NCBI GenBank assembly: GCA_002428055.1
Contig: DIZY01000068.1
Coordinates: 1 to 19,923 of the forward strand
Direction: 5' to 3'
Length of the DNA: 19,923 bases
From: Helicobacteraceae bacterium UBA6016
Lineage (GTDB): Bacteria > Campylobacterota > Campylobacteria > Campylobacterales > UBA6016
The position numbers and the translations under genes were made by a program. Under the pieces are notes generated by a model, which searched no databases, was not told where the DNA came from, and saw only the letters and a list, made by a program, of their open reading frames with translations. How positions within the stretch are numbered: position 1 is the stretch's first letter; each line of letters opens with the position of its first letter. Positions 14,238 to 19,923 of the stretch are shown here, piece after piece.

Positions 14238-15311
14238 TTAGTCCTTGATTGCTATTTCTGTAAAGGCAGCATAAAGTGCCGCCTTTTGTTGAAGCTCGTT
14301 TAAGTTTGATAGCTCCTGCATGCTAAAGTTGCTGTATAGCAATCTCAGGCATTCTGCCTGCGTATAACAATTAAATGTTTCATGTTTATTTAACACATAG
14401 TTGTAAATTTTTTTATGCTCCGTTTGCGATAAATCTTTGAATAAGTCAAAACTATTGACAAAAGCTTCCTTAAATGCTGTATGCTGCTGAAGTGGAATTA
14501 GTAGGGAGGTTGCTATTTCGTCTTTTTTGCTTCTCCAAAAGTCATATGCTTTTTGTTTTGTTGTAATGATGTTTATTGCTTGATCAATTTCGCTTTTAGC
14601 TACTCGTTTTGTTGTATCCGTCAATGAAATTTGCTTATTTTGATTAAAGGTTGTTTCTATTTTTCTAAATAAACTTGTTAGTGTTTCTATTGCAGCCTTT
14701 GGGTCACTAACACTATCTTCAAATATTTCTTTAAATTTTCCGATTAACATTTGTTTTTGTGATGCAATTTTCTGTGGGAGATCGATGTATGCAAGTGTTA
14801 AATTGTCAAGCTCTTGAATGTATGATTCATGATCGGGAAGCTTACCAAGTTCATTTTTTATAATAGTTTGTATCTCTATTTTTAGCTCACTATGCTTTGC
14901 AAAATCTCTAGCGGGGTGTATCTTGTCTACTTTTTGATTTTTACCAGTTGTTTTTAGTTGCATCGCTTTATTGGATACAAAATATAGAAGCTTACTGTAT
15001 GGGTCATTTTTTGGATGCGCATCTTTATCAGCAGCAAAAGAATTTTCAATGATTTTTTTAATAATTTCATGTAAATCGCTTATTCGCCACTCACTAGAAC
15101 TTTGTTTGGCTTGGTATAAACTAATCTCGTCTATCAAATCGTGATTGTCCAAAATGCAAAATACAAAATCTTCGTAATGCTCAAGGTAAATAAAATAATT
15201 CACTTTTTTAAGAGAAGAGTATTTATCTAGCAAAATATATAGTGCGCAATTTTTTTGAAACTCAAATCCGCTAGATGAGTAAACACCGGCATTTGTTGCT
15301 TGTTCAGTCAT
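14238..15311 (-). CDS. DUF4297/Cap4-type nuclease effector (Lamassu LmuA-like)
   Basis: This 357-aa protein begins with a PD-(D/E)XK nuclease domain of the Cap4/DUF4297 type. It shows a GFEFQKNCALYILL helix (about 15-28), acidic residues in LEHYEDFVF (Glu44, Glu47, Asp48), then LYQAKQ with the Q67-x-K69 catalytic pair. The C-terminal two thirds is helical with few recognisable motifs and probably interacts with the ATPase. It is the first gene of a two-gene operon with the SMC-like ATPase, which matches the Lamassu-Cap4 / ABC-three-component layout; no separate middle component is present. In such systems the nuclease degrades DNA when the ATPase detects phage or plasmid replication structures. 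A TAAAAT box upstream and AGGA before the ATG suggest an independent promoter. Family assignment is from motif recall, not a search. Confidence 0.8.
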   Translation of the reverse strand: MTEQATNAGVYSSSGFEFQKNCALYILLDKYSSLKKVNYFIYLEHYEDFVFCILDNHDLIDEISLYQAKQSSSEWRISDLHEIIKKIIENSFAADKDAHPKNDPYSKLLYFVSNKAMQLKTTGKNQKVDKIHPARDFAKHSELKIEIQTIIKNELGKLPDHESYIQELDNLTLAYIDLPQKIASQKQMLIGKFKEIFEDSVSDPKAAIETLTSLFRKIETTFNQNKQISLTDTTKRVAKSEIDQAINIITTKQKAYDFWRSKKDEIATSLLIPLQQHTAFKEAFVNSFDLFKDLSQTEHKKIYNYVLNKHETFNCYTQAECLRLLYSNFSMQELSNLNELQQKAALYAAFTEIAIKD

Positions 15312-15404
15312 TAAGTATCCTGCGTTACATCTTTATCTCAAAAATCTATTTATTTTACAATTGTTTACTGAAATATTGATGTTTCGACTTGCCACTCCCC
15401 TTTT
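15312..15404 (-). promoter_or_regulatory. Promoter region of the nuclease/ATPase operon
   Basis: Read on the minus strand, this 93-base gap holds an AT-rich tract with TTGTAAAATAAATA (TAAAAT as possible -10) and AGGA about 8 bases before the ATG at 15311. CACTCCCC occurs twice, at 15393-15400 and 15410-15417, around the fic stop. No clear terminator for the upstream fic gene is visible, so readthrough into the defence operon is possible. Confidence 0.35.
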
Positions 15405-16319
15405 CTAGCACTCCCCACTCGCACCAGCTTGCCCCTCGGCTTTTAATTTTGCTATCTGTTTCTCCACAGCCCTTACCGTAATATGCAAGAAGTCCGCCAT
15501 TTGCGCCGCAGTTGCTTTTGGGTTATTGGCTAGATATTGCAAGATTATCTCGTCCGTGTTTACCGAACTCACAGCCTCAAAAATACACTCCAACATAAAT
15601 TCTATAAATACCGTACTCTCGCCATCTACACCGCCATTTTCCAAGGCTTCATAGTATTGTCGTTGTCTTTCTCGCACCACGCTCTCTATCGGTACAAATT
15701 CAAAAAAGCTCTTCCACTCCCGCAAAATAAGCGTCTGCCATAGTCTGCCCATGCGCCCGTTGCCGTCTATGAAAGGATGGATAAACTCAAATTCGTAGTG
15801 GAATACCGAACTTACTATCAAGGGGTGTTCGGTTGTGTTGTCCAGCCATGCGAACAAATCGCCCATAAGTTGCGGCACTCTATCTGCTGGTGGGGCTATG
15901 TGTGTTACGCCGTTTGCGCCGCCGACTCCGACTTGTGTTTTGCGGTAGCTTCCTGCGTTTTTCAAAATTTCGCTCATAAGCTCTTTGTGGACGAGAAGCA
16001 AGTCGCCCTCTTTTTTGTAGCGATAACTACCTAGTTTTTCATAGACGGTTATCGCCCCTTTGACCTCGGCAATCTCTCGCACGCTTCCTAGTACTCGTTT
16101 GCCGTCAAGCATCGCCGTAATCTTCTCGGCTCCTAGCGTGTTGCCCTCTATTTCCAAGGTTCCCGTAATCGTTTTGACAAAGTTTTCTTTGCGAAGTTTT
16201 GGCATGGCTATTTGAGTCTCTATCGCACTTAGCGCACCGACTAATTCGCTAATGTCTCCAACCAAGGAAACTATTTTTGAAGTAATAGTAAAAGGCGGCT
16301 TGTAACTACTTTTCATCAT
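15405..16319 (-). CDS. Self-inhibited (class II) Fic protein with C-terminal winged helix
   Basis: This 304-aa protein has the full canonical Fic motif H181-P-F-I-D-G-N-G-R-M-G-R, so it is predicted to be an active AMP transferase. The N-terminal helix carries T54-L-E-I-E58-G-N60, the (S/T)xxxE(G/N) inhibitory motif, in the same chain, which makes it class II: autoinhibited without a separate antitoxin. The C-terminal 55 residues (EIILQYLANNPKATAAQMADFLHITVRAVEKQIAKL) look like a winged helix-turn-helix. This is the widespread Fic_N-Fic-wHTH architecture. GAGGGAG before the tandem ATGs at 16319/16316 is the ribosome binding site. It starts 16 bases after the DEAD-box helicase stop and may be cotranscribed with it. 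Confidence 0.92.
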   Translation of the reverse strand: MMKSSYKPPFTITSKIVSLVGDISELVGALSAIETQIAMPKLRKENFVKTITGTLEIEGNTLGAEKITAMLDGKRVLGSVREIAEVKGAITVYEKLGSYRYKKEGDLLLVHKELMSEILKNAGSYRKTQVGVGGANGVTHIAPPADRVPQLMGDLFAWLDNTTEHPLIVSSVFHYEFEFIHPFIDGNGRMGRLWQTLILREWKSFFEFVPIESVVRERQRQYYEALENGGVDGESTVFIEFMLECIFEAVSSVNTDEIILQYLANNPKATAAQMADFLHITVRAVEKQIAKLKAEGQAGASGEC

Positions 16320-16335
16320 TTGCTCCCTCGTGGGT

Positions 16336-17658
16336 TTATCTGCCTCTATTCCCCCGACCCTTACCCGCCATCTTCGACTCTACAAACGCTCTACCTCTTA
16401 GCGGCTCTTTTTTGGCTTTTTTGTTGCCAAACGCTCCCGCTGTTTTTTTCGGAGCTTCGCCTTTTTTGGCTCCATTGCCTTTGCCGCTGCCTTTGTTTTT
16501 CTTTTTTGGCTCAGGTACGTTTGTCGGTTCATATCCGGGAAGCACTATTTTTTCGATGGTTTTGCCCAGTAGCTCTTCTATTTTTTTGAAGTTATGCGCC
16601 TCTTCGGACGAAAGCAATGTTATCGCCTCGCCCTCGTTGCCCGCTCGTCCTGTTCGTCCGATACGGTGGATGTAGTCTGTCGGGATGTGCGGTACATCGT
16701 AGTTGACGACATACGGTAGATTGTCGATGTCTAGCCCTCTTGCGGCGAGGTCTGTGGCTACTAGCACCCTGACTTTACCCTCTTTGAAGCTCTCAAGCGC
16801 TCTGCCTCTGGCTCCGTGCGTTTTGTCGCTGTGGATGGATTCGCTTTTTAGCCCTCTGGACTCAAAATCCTGCGCAACCTCTTCAGCCCCCGCTTTGGTG
16901 CGGCAAAAAATAAGCACTTGTTTGTAGTTTTTTGAGCCTATGAGATACGAAAGAAGCTCTGATTTTTGCTCTTTGTCTACGGTGTAGGCGATTTGTTTGA
17001 TGCCCTCCGCTATTGTCGCATAAGCGTCTACTTGGACTAGCTGCGGCTTTTTGAGTATCGTCTCGGAAAGCCTTTTGACCCCGCCTGAAAGCGTCGCAGA
17101 AAAGAGCATCGTCTGTCTTTTTTTCGGTAGTCGCTCCAATATACTCTCGATGTCACGGATAAAGCCCATGTCCAGCATGCTATCCGCCTCATCCAGCACC
17201 AAAAACTCTACTTTAGAGAGAGTAAGATTTTTGAGTTTCAGATGATCAAGGAGTCGCCCCGGTGTCGCCACGATGATGTCTACACCCGCAAGCAGTTTTT
17301 TGGCTTGAGGAGCGATATTTGCCCCACCGTAAATAGCTGCCGACACAAGAGGTAGCTCTGCGCCGTAAGCTTCTATGTTTGTGCCCACTTGCATTGCAAG
17401 CTCACGGCTAGGCACGAGAATAAGCGCCCTCGGAGCACGCACCGCTTCATCTTCACTCGCCGCATCACCCAAAAGCTGAAGTATCGGCAAAGCAAAAGCC
17501 GCCGTCTTACCCGTCCCCGTCTGAGCCGCCGCCAAAATATCTTTTCCTTTTAGAGCTAGAGGAATGACGCCTGATTGCACGGGTGTCGGAGTCTCATAGC
17601 CGACTTCTTTGACATTTTGTTGTATCTGTTGCGACAGACCTAGTTTTGAAAATGACAT
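16336..17658 (-). CDS. rhlE: DEAD-box RNA helicase, RhlE-like
   Basis: This 440-aa ATP-dependent RNA helicase would remodel structured RNA, for example in ribosome assembly or mRNA decay. It has the Q motif (GYETPTPVQ, Gln28), Walker A AAAQTGTGKTAAFALP (43-58), PTREL-type motif Ia as VPSRELAMQ, and TPGRLLDH. Further motifs are DEAD in FLVLDEADSMLDMGF (about 154-158), motif III SAT, the domain 2 motifs TDLAARGLDI, and HRIGRTGRAGNEG. The C-terminal 60 residues are a low-complexity Lys/Gly/Arg tail (EPKKKNKGSGKGNGAKKG through GKGRGNRGR) likely to bind RNA nonspecifically. AGGAAAA precedes the ATG. A second DEAD-box gene lies at the right end of the window. The symbol is by overall resemblance. 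Confidence 0.93.
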   Translation of the reverse strand: MSFSKLGLSQQIQQNVKEVGYETPTPVQSGVIPLALKGKDILAAAQTGTGKTAAFALPILQLLGDAASEDEAVRAPRALILVPSRELAMQVGTNIEAYGAELPLVSAAIYGGANIAPQAKKLLAGVDIIVATPGRLLDHLKLKNLTLSKVEFLVLDEADSMLDMGFIRDIESILERLPKKRQTMLFSATLSGGVKRLSETILKKPQLVQVDAYATIAEGIKQIAYTVDKEQKSELLSYLIGSKNYKQVLIFCRTKAGAEEVAQDFESRGLKSESIHSDKTHGARGRALESFKEGKVRVLVATDLAARGLDIDNLPYVVNYDVPHIPTDYIHRIGRTGRAGNEGEAITLLSSEEAHNFKKIEELLGKTIEKIVLPGYEPTNVPEPKKKNKGSGKGNGAKKGEAPKKTAGAFGNKKAKKEPLRGRAFVESKMAGKGRGNRGR

Positions 17659-17805
17659 GGTGTTTTCCTGATGTTTAATTGGGTGTATTTTAGCGTGTTG
17701 CGGTAGTGGATTTACTATTCACAAAAATAAGCAACAAAAAAGCTCATATACGATACTTTTTGTGATAAGATAAAATATCATAAGTGATACTTTTTGGAGG
17801 CGATA
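17659..17805. promoter_or_regulatory. Divergent promoter region with operator-like repeats for the XRE/Fic pair
   Basis: GATACTTTTTG occurs twice in direct orientation, at 17752-17762 and 17786-17796, with start points 34 bases apart. Between them are TGATA (17763-17767) and TATCA (17776-17780), an inverted pair, and a TAAAAT box (17771-17776) that could be the -10 for the rightward genes. The second copy runs into GGAGG (17796-17800), the ribosome binding site. Binding of the adjacent XRE protein here would repress its own operon. The leftward half presumably holds the helicase promoter; I see no clear motif for it. Confidence 0.5.
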
Positions 17806-18180
17806 ATGCTAAAAAATATAATCTTATCGGAGCTCAAAAAACGCAAAGAGAGCCTATCTATGCCGTACGAGGCGATAGCCTCAAAAGCGGGTATCGGCAC
17901 GGCGACGCTCAAAAGGGCTTTTGCGGGAAACGATATATCGCTAAGCACGCTAGAAAAGATAGCGACTGCGCTAGAGTGTGAAATCACGGTAAAACCGAAA
18001 ATATCAGCTGAGACGGCATACAAAAAACAGTTGGCAAAAAAAGCGGAAGCGATAGTGGGTAGAATCGTCCAAAGTTCGACGCTGGAGGAGCAAACACCTA
18101 GCACGGGCGCTAGAGCCAAAATACTGAGAGAGACCAAAAAAGCCATCTCTCAAATGCCAAAATCAAAAGTCTGGGCATGA
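17806..18180 (+). CDS. XRE-family regulator, mobile mystery protein A-like antitoxin
   Basis: This 124-aa protein has an N-terminal helix-turn-helix of the XRE type: LSMPYEAIASKAGIGTATLKR, then DISLSTLEKIATALECEITV (about residues 13-56). A Lys-rich helical C-terminal part follows (KKQLAKKAEAIVGRIVQ). I chose the ATG at 17806 because GGAGG at 17796-17800 is correctly placed; the in-frame TTG at 17794 would put that site inside the gene. Its stop overlaps the next gene's ATG (ATGA), so the two are translationally coupled. By position it is the regulator and antitoxin partner of the downstream Fic protein. The sequence is compatible with, but not a clear textbook match to, mobile mystery protein A. 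Confidence 0.82.
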   Translation: MLKNIILSELKKRKESLSMPYEAIASKAGIGTATLKRAFAGNDISLSTLEKIATALECEITVKPKISAETAYKKQLAKKAEAIVGRIVQSSTLEEQTPSTGARAKILRETKKAISQMPKSKVWA

Positions 18181-18755
18181 TAGTTTTTGACAAAAACGGC
18201 GAAACGCCACTGGATGACATATCGGGGCTAAAACAAAAAAATATCAAAAGTCGCAAACAGCTAGATGATGCCGAAGCACAAAATATATCAAAAGCGTATT
18301 TGCTTTATGCGTTGGATGCCTCGCAGGTTAAGAGAGTGGTTTTTGACGATAGATTTTTGAGACGCTTACACAAAGATATGTTCGGTGATGTGTGGAGTTG
18401 GGCGGGAGAGTATCGTACGACGCAAACCACGATAGGCGTGGAGGCTAGCAAGATAATAATGGCGATGTATCAGATGTCGGATGATTTGAAATTTTGGGCG
18501 GCAAACTGGGATTATGAAAAGACGGCAACAAAACTGCATCACACGCTAGTCAAAATCCACCCTTTCCCAAACGGCAACGGTAGATGGGCGAGGCTAGCTA
18601 CCGATATATGGCTACTCAAAAACGGCAAGAAGCTACCCAGATGGGGAGGCGGCGACACGACAACCGTCGGTGCGAGCAGAGACGAGTATATAGCGGCGCT
18701 CAAAGAGGCGGATGGCGGGAGCTATGAGAGATTGAAGAGGTTTATTTTCGGTTAA
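18177..18755 (+). CDS. Mobile mystery protein B-type Fic protein
   Basis: This 192-aa single-domain Fic protein belongs to the group annotated as mobile mystery protein B. Family features are an N-terminal DKNGETPLDDISGLKQKNIKSR, then FLRRLHKDMFGDVWSWAGEYRTTQTTIGV, and the Fic loop H128-P-F-P-N-G-N-G-R-W-A-R139. The acidic residue of HPFx(D/E)GNGR, which binds Mg2+, is Asn132 here, as is common in this group, so canonical AMP transfer is uncertain. The protein has no obvious in-chain inhibitory (S/T)xxxE(G/N) motif at its N-terminus. The coupled XRE gene is the likely antitoxin. Such pairs are scattered on mobile DNA. Confidence 0.9.
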   Translation: MIVFDKNGETPLDDISGLKQKNIKSRKQLDDAEAQNISKAYLLYALDASQVKRVVFDDRFLRRLHKDMFGDVWSWAGEYRTTQTTIGVEASKIIMAMYQMSDDLKFWAANWDYEKTATKLHHTLVKIHPFPNGNGRWARLATDIWLLKNGKKLPRWGGGDTTTVGASRDEYIAALKEADGGSYERLKRFIFG

Positions 18756-18757
18756 AA

Positions 18758-19273
18758 CTAGCTCTGTATTTCGTTTGCATCGCTCGGTGGATTGTATTTT
18801 AGTATTTTCTTCGCCGTATCAATCCCCGCAAAAAACAAAATATCAAATATCGGGTCCATGCGTGTCGTGGTTTCGTCTATCACTTCAAACGGCTGCACTG
18901 TGAAGCCTTCGCCGTGTTTGATGTTTTTTGGTTTTACTTTGAACTCTATCGGTTTTAGCGCACGCACTAGGTTTAGTACTCTTTTGTACGCTTGGTCGTT
19001 TTCTTTTGGGAGGAGATTGTTGTTTTTGCCTTCGTGCAAGCGGGCTTTTGTAAGCAGATTTAGCTTGTCTTCAAATATCGCTTTGCCCCATTTGACCGTG
19101 CCTAGCTCGAAGCCAAACACGCAGTTTTTGGCTAGAAGAGGGTTTGGTTTTGCGGCTCTGATCGCCTCTAGTAGTTGGTAAAAGTGGCTTGCTCCGCCAA
19201 AGGCGTTGACGCACTCTGTAAGTCTGCCGTGTATTAGCGTCTTTGCCTCGTCGTTCATGGTGTTAAAATTCAT
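18758..19273 (-). CDS. Uncharacterised 171-aa protein coupled to a DEAD-box helicase
   Basis: I do not recognise a family. The product is soluble, mixed helix and strand, and slightly basic, with no signal peptide or membrane segment. Notable stretches are HGRLTECVNAFGGASHFYQLLEAI near the N-terminus, a Lys/Pro-rich middle (LKPIEFKVKPKNIKHGEGF) and TRMDPIFDILFFAGIDTAKKIL near the end. The ATG at 19273 overlaps the stop of the helicase gene by 4 bases (ATGA), with AAGGA within the helicase's last codons as ribosome binding site, so expression is coupled to the helicase. It converges on the Fic gene, with only 2 bases between stops. Function is not assigned. Confidence 0.8.
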   Translation of the reverse strand: MNFNTMNDEAKTLIHGRLTECVNAFGGASHFYQLLEAIRAAKPNPLLAKNCVFGFELGTVKWGKAIFEDKLNLLTKARLHEGKNNNLLPKENDQAYKRVLNLVRALKPIEFKVKPKNIKHGEGFTVQPFEVIDETTTRMDPIFDILFFAGIDTAKKILKYNPPSDANEIQS

Positions 19274-19923
19274 TTTTGTTCCTTATTTTGTGCTGCGGCT
19301 TCTCTTGCCTTGTCTTTTTTGCTTTTTCGTTTGCCTTTTACAGGCTCGTTGCCTTGCGGTTTTGGCACCGCTTCGCCTGTTAGTTCAAACCCATCTATAC
19401 TTTCCCGCTCCAGTTTGACCCCACACCGTTTTTCTATCAATGCAAAATGCTCTTTGTCCTCGTGCGAGATAAACGATATGGCGACGCCTGATTTGCCGGC
19501 TCGCCCCGTGCGTCCGATGCGGTGGATGTAGTCGGCTGGCGCTCTTGGGAGGTCGAAATTTACCACGCACTCTAGGTCGTTGATGTCAAGACCCCTTGCG
19601 GCTATGTCGGTGGCAAAAAGTATGCGGATTTTGCGTTTTTTGAACTCATCTAGCGTGTGCCGTCTCTCATCTTGTTCGAGGTCTCCGTGAAATGAGTACG
19701 CTTTGAGCCCATACTTGCGAAACTTCGCCGAAATATTTTCCGCCGCTCTTTTGCTCGCCATAAATACAAGCACGGACGCCCATTTTTCACTCTCCAAAAG
19801 ATGCCTTAGAAGCGGACTGCGGTTTTCGTGATTTACCTCTATCACTCTTTGCGCTATGCTCTCGACCGTAGGCTCTTCGGCTTCTATCTCTACACTCACA
19901 GGGTTTTGCGTGATTTTGGAGGC
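19270..19923 (-). CDS. DEAD-box RNA helicase, C-terminal part (5' end outside window)
   Basis: The frame is open to the window edge, so this is the 3' part of a gene, not a 209-aa protein from the GTG at 19899. Residues upstream of that GTG (KITQNPVSVEIE) belong to the conserved linker between the two RecA-like domains. The visible 217 residues comprise helicase domain 2: VFMASKRAAENIS, motif V ATDIAARGLDI and motif VI HRIGRTGRAG, followed by SFISHEDKEHFALIEKR and a short Lys-rich tail. The DEAD motif and Walker A must lie outside. It is an RhlE/SrmB-type RNA helicase, distinct from the other copy at 16336-17658 in its tail and linker. It is translationally coupled to the 171-aa gene downstream. 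Confidence 0.92.
   Translation of the reverse strand, partial: ASKITQNPVSVEIEAEEPTVESIAQRVIEVNHENRSPLLRHLLESEKWASVLVFMASKRAAENISAKFRKYGLKAYSFHGDLEQDERRHTLDEFKKRKIRILFATDIAARGLDINDLECVVNFDLPRAPADYIHRIGRTGRAGKSGVAISFISHEDKEHFALIEKRCGVKLERESIDGFELTGEAVPKPQGNEPVKGKRKSKKDKAREAAAQNKEQK

Noticed and set aside
17794..17805. TTG at 17794 as start of the XRE gene
   Set aside because: It would place the GGAGG ribosome binding site inside the coding region; the ATG at 17806 is correctly spaced from it.
19270..19899. A complete 209-aa protein starting with GTG at 19899
   Set aside because: Conserved helicase linker sequence continues upstream of this codon to the window edge, so the gene is truncated by the window.
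1..19923. CRISPR arrays, tRNA or rRNA genes, insertion sequences or transposase genes
   Set aside because: I looked for regularly spaced repeats, tRNA-like cloverleaf ends, and transposase or integrase motifs and saw none in the window.

Overview
The window looks like chromosomal DNA of a nitrogen-fixing member of the Campylobacterota (the former Epsilonproteobacteria). This rests on the gene order infB-rbfA-rimP-ribD with overlapping ends and no nusA, on protein sequences of that style, on AT-rich TATAAT-like -10 boxes, and on a molybdenum nitrogenase cluster without recognisable NifA or sigma-54 sites upstream. Genus cannot be settled from the sequence alone.

Positions 1-3942 (+) hold a tightly packed housekeeping operon: the 3' end of infB, then rbfA, rimP, ribD, a PPK2-type polyphosphate kinase and bioD. 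Most neighbours overlap by 4-10 bases, so translation is probably coupled. Positions 4030-5724 encode a methyl-accepting chemotaxis protein behind its own leader. A hairpin at its 3' end and a small exported protein follow. A convergent LexA/CI-type (S24) repressor lies at 6215-6874 (-).

The 284-base gap between that repressor and nifH is dense with signals: a perfect 15-bp palindrome between divergent -10 boxes, a 30-codon ORF with a good ribosome binding site, an all-AT 12-bp inverted repeat, and a TTGTAA/TTACAA palindrome just before nifH. Then come nifH, an unrecognised 120-aa gene, nifD and nifK, ending in a strong terminator at 11662-11695. NifH carries about 12 extra residues in a surface loop before the cluster-binding cysteine. 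The FeMo-cofactor assembly genes are not in the window.

Downstream of nifK the content becomes an accessory, conflict-type island. It holds a Fic toxin with a 50-aa antitoxin carrying the class I inhibitory motif, a two-gene Lamassu/ABC-three-component-like defence system (PD-(D/E)XK nuclease plus zinc-hook SMC-like ATPase) in visibly AT-rich DNA, and a second, self-inhibited Fic protein with a C-terminal winged helix. After an RhlE-like DEAD-box helicase comes a third Fic gene coupled to an XRE regulator (the 'mobile mystery A/B' type). The window ends with an unrecognised 171-aa gene coupled to the 3' part of a second DEAD-box helicase that runs off the edge. Three Fic proteins of three architectures within 7.1 kb are notable.

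The strongest leads are the uncharacterised gene between nifH and nifD, the NifH loop insertion, the repressor-operator arrangement facing nifH, the overlapping Fic antitoxin, and the two-gene nuclease/SMC system.
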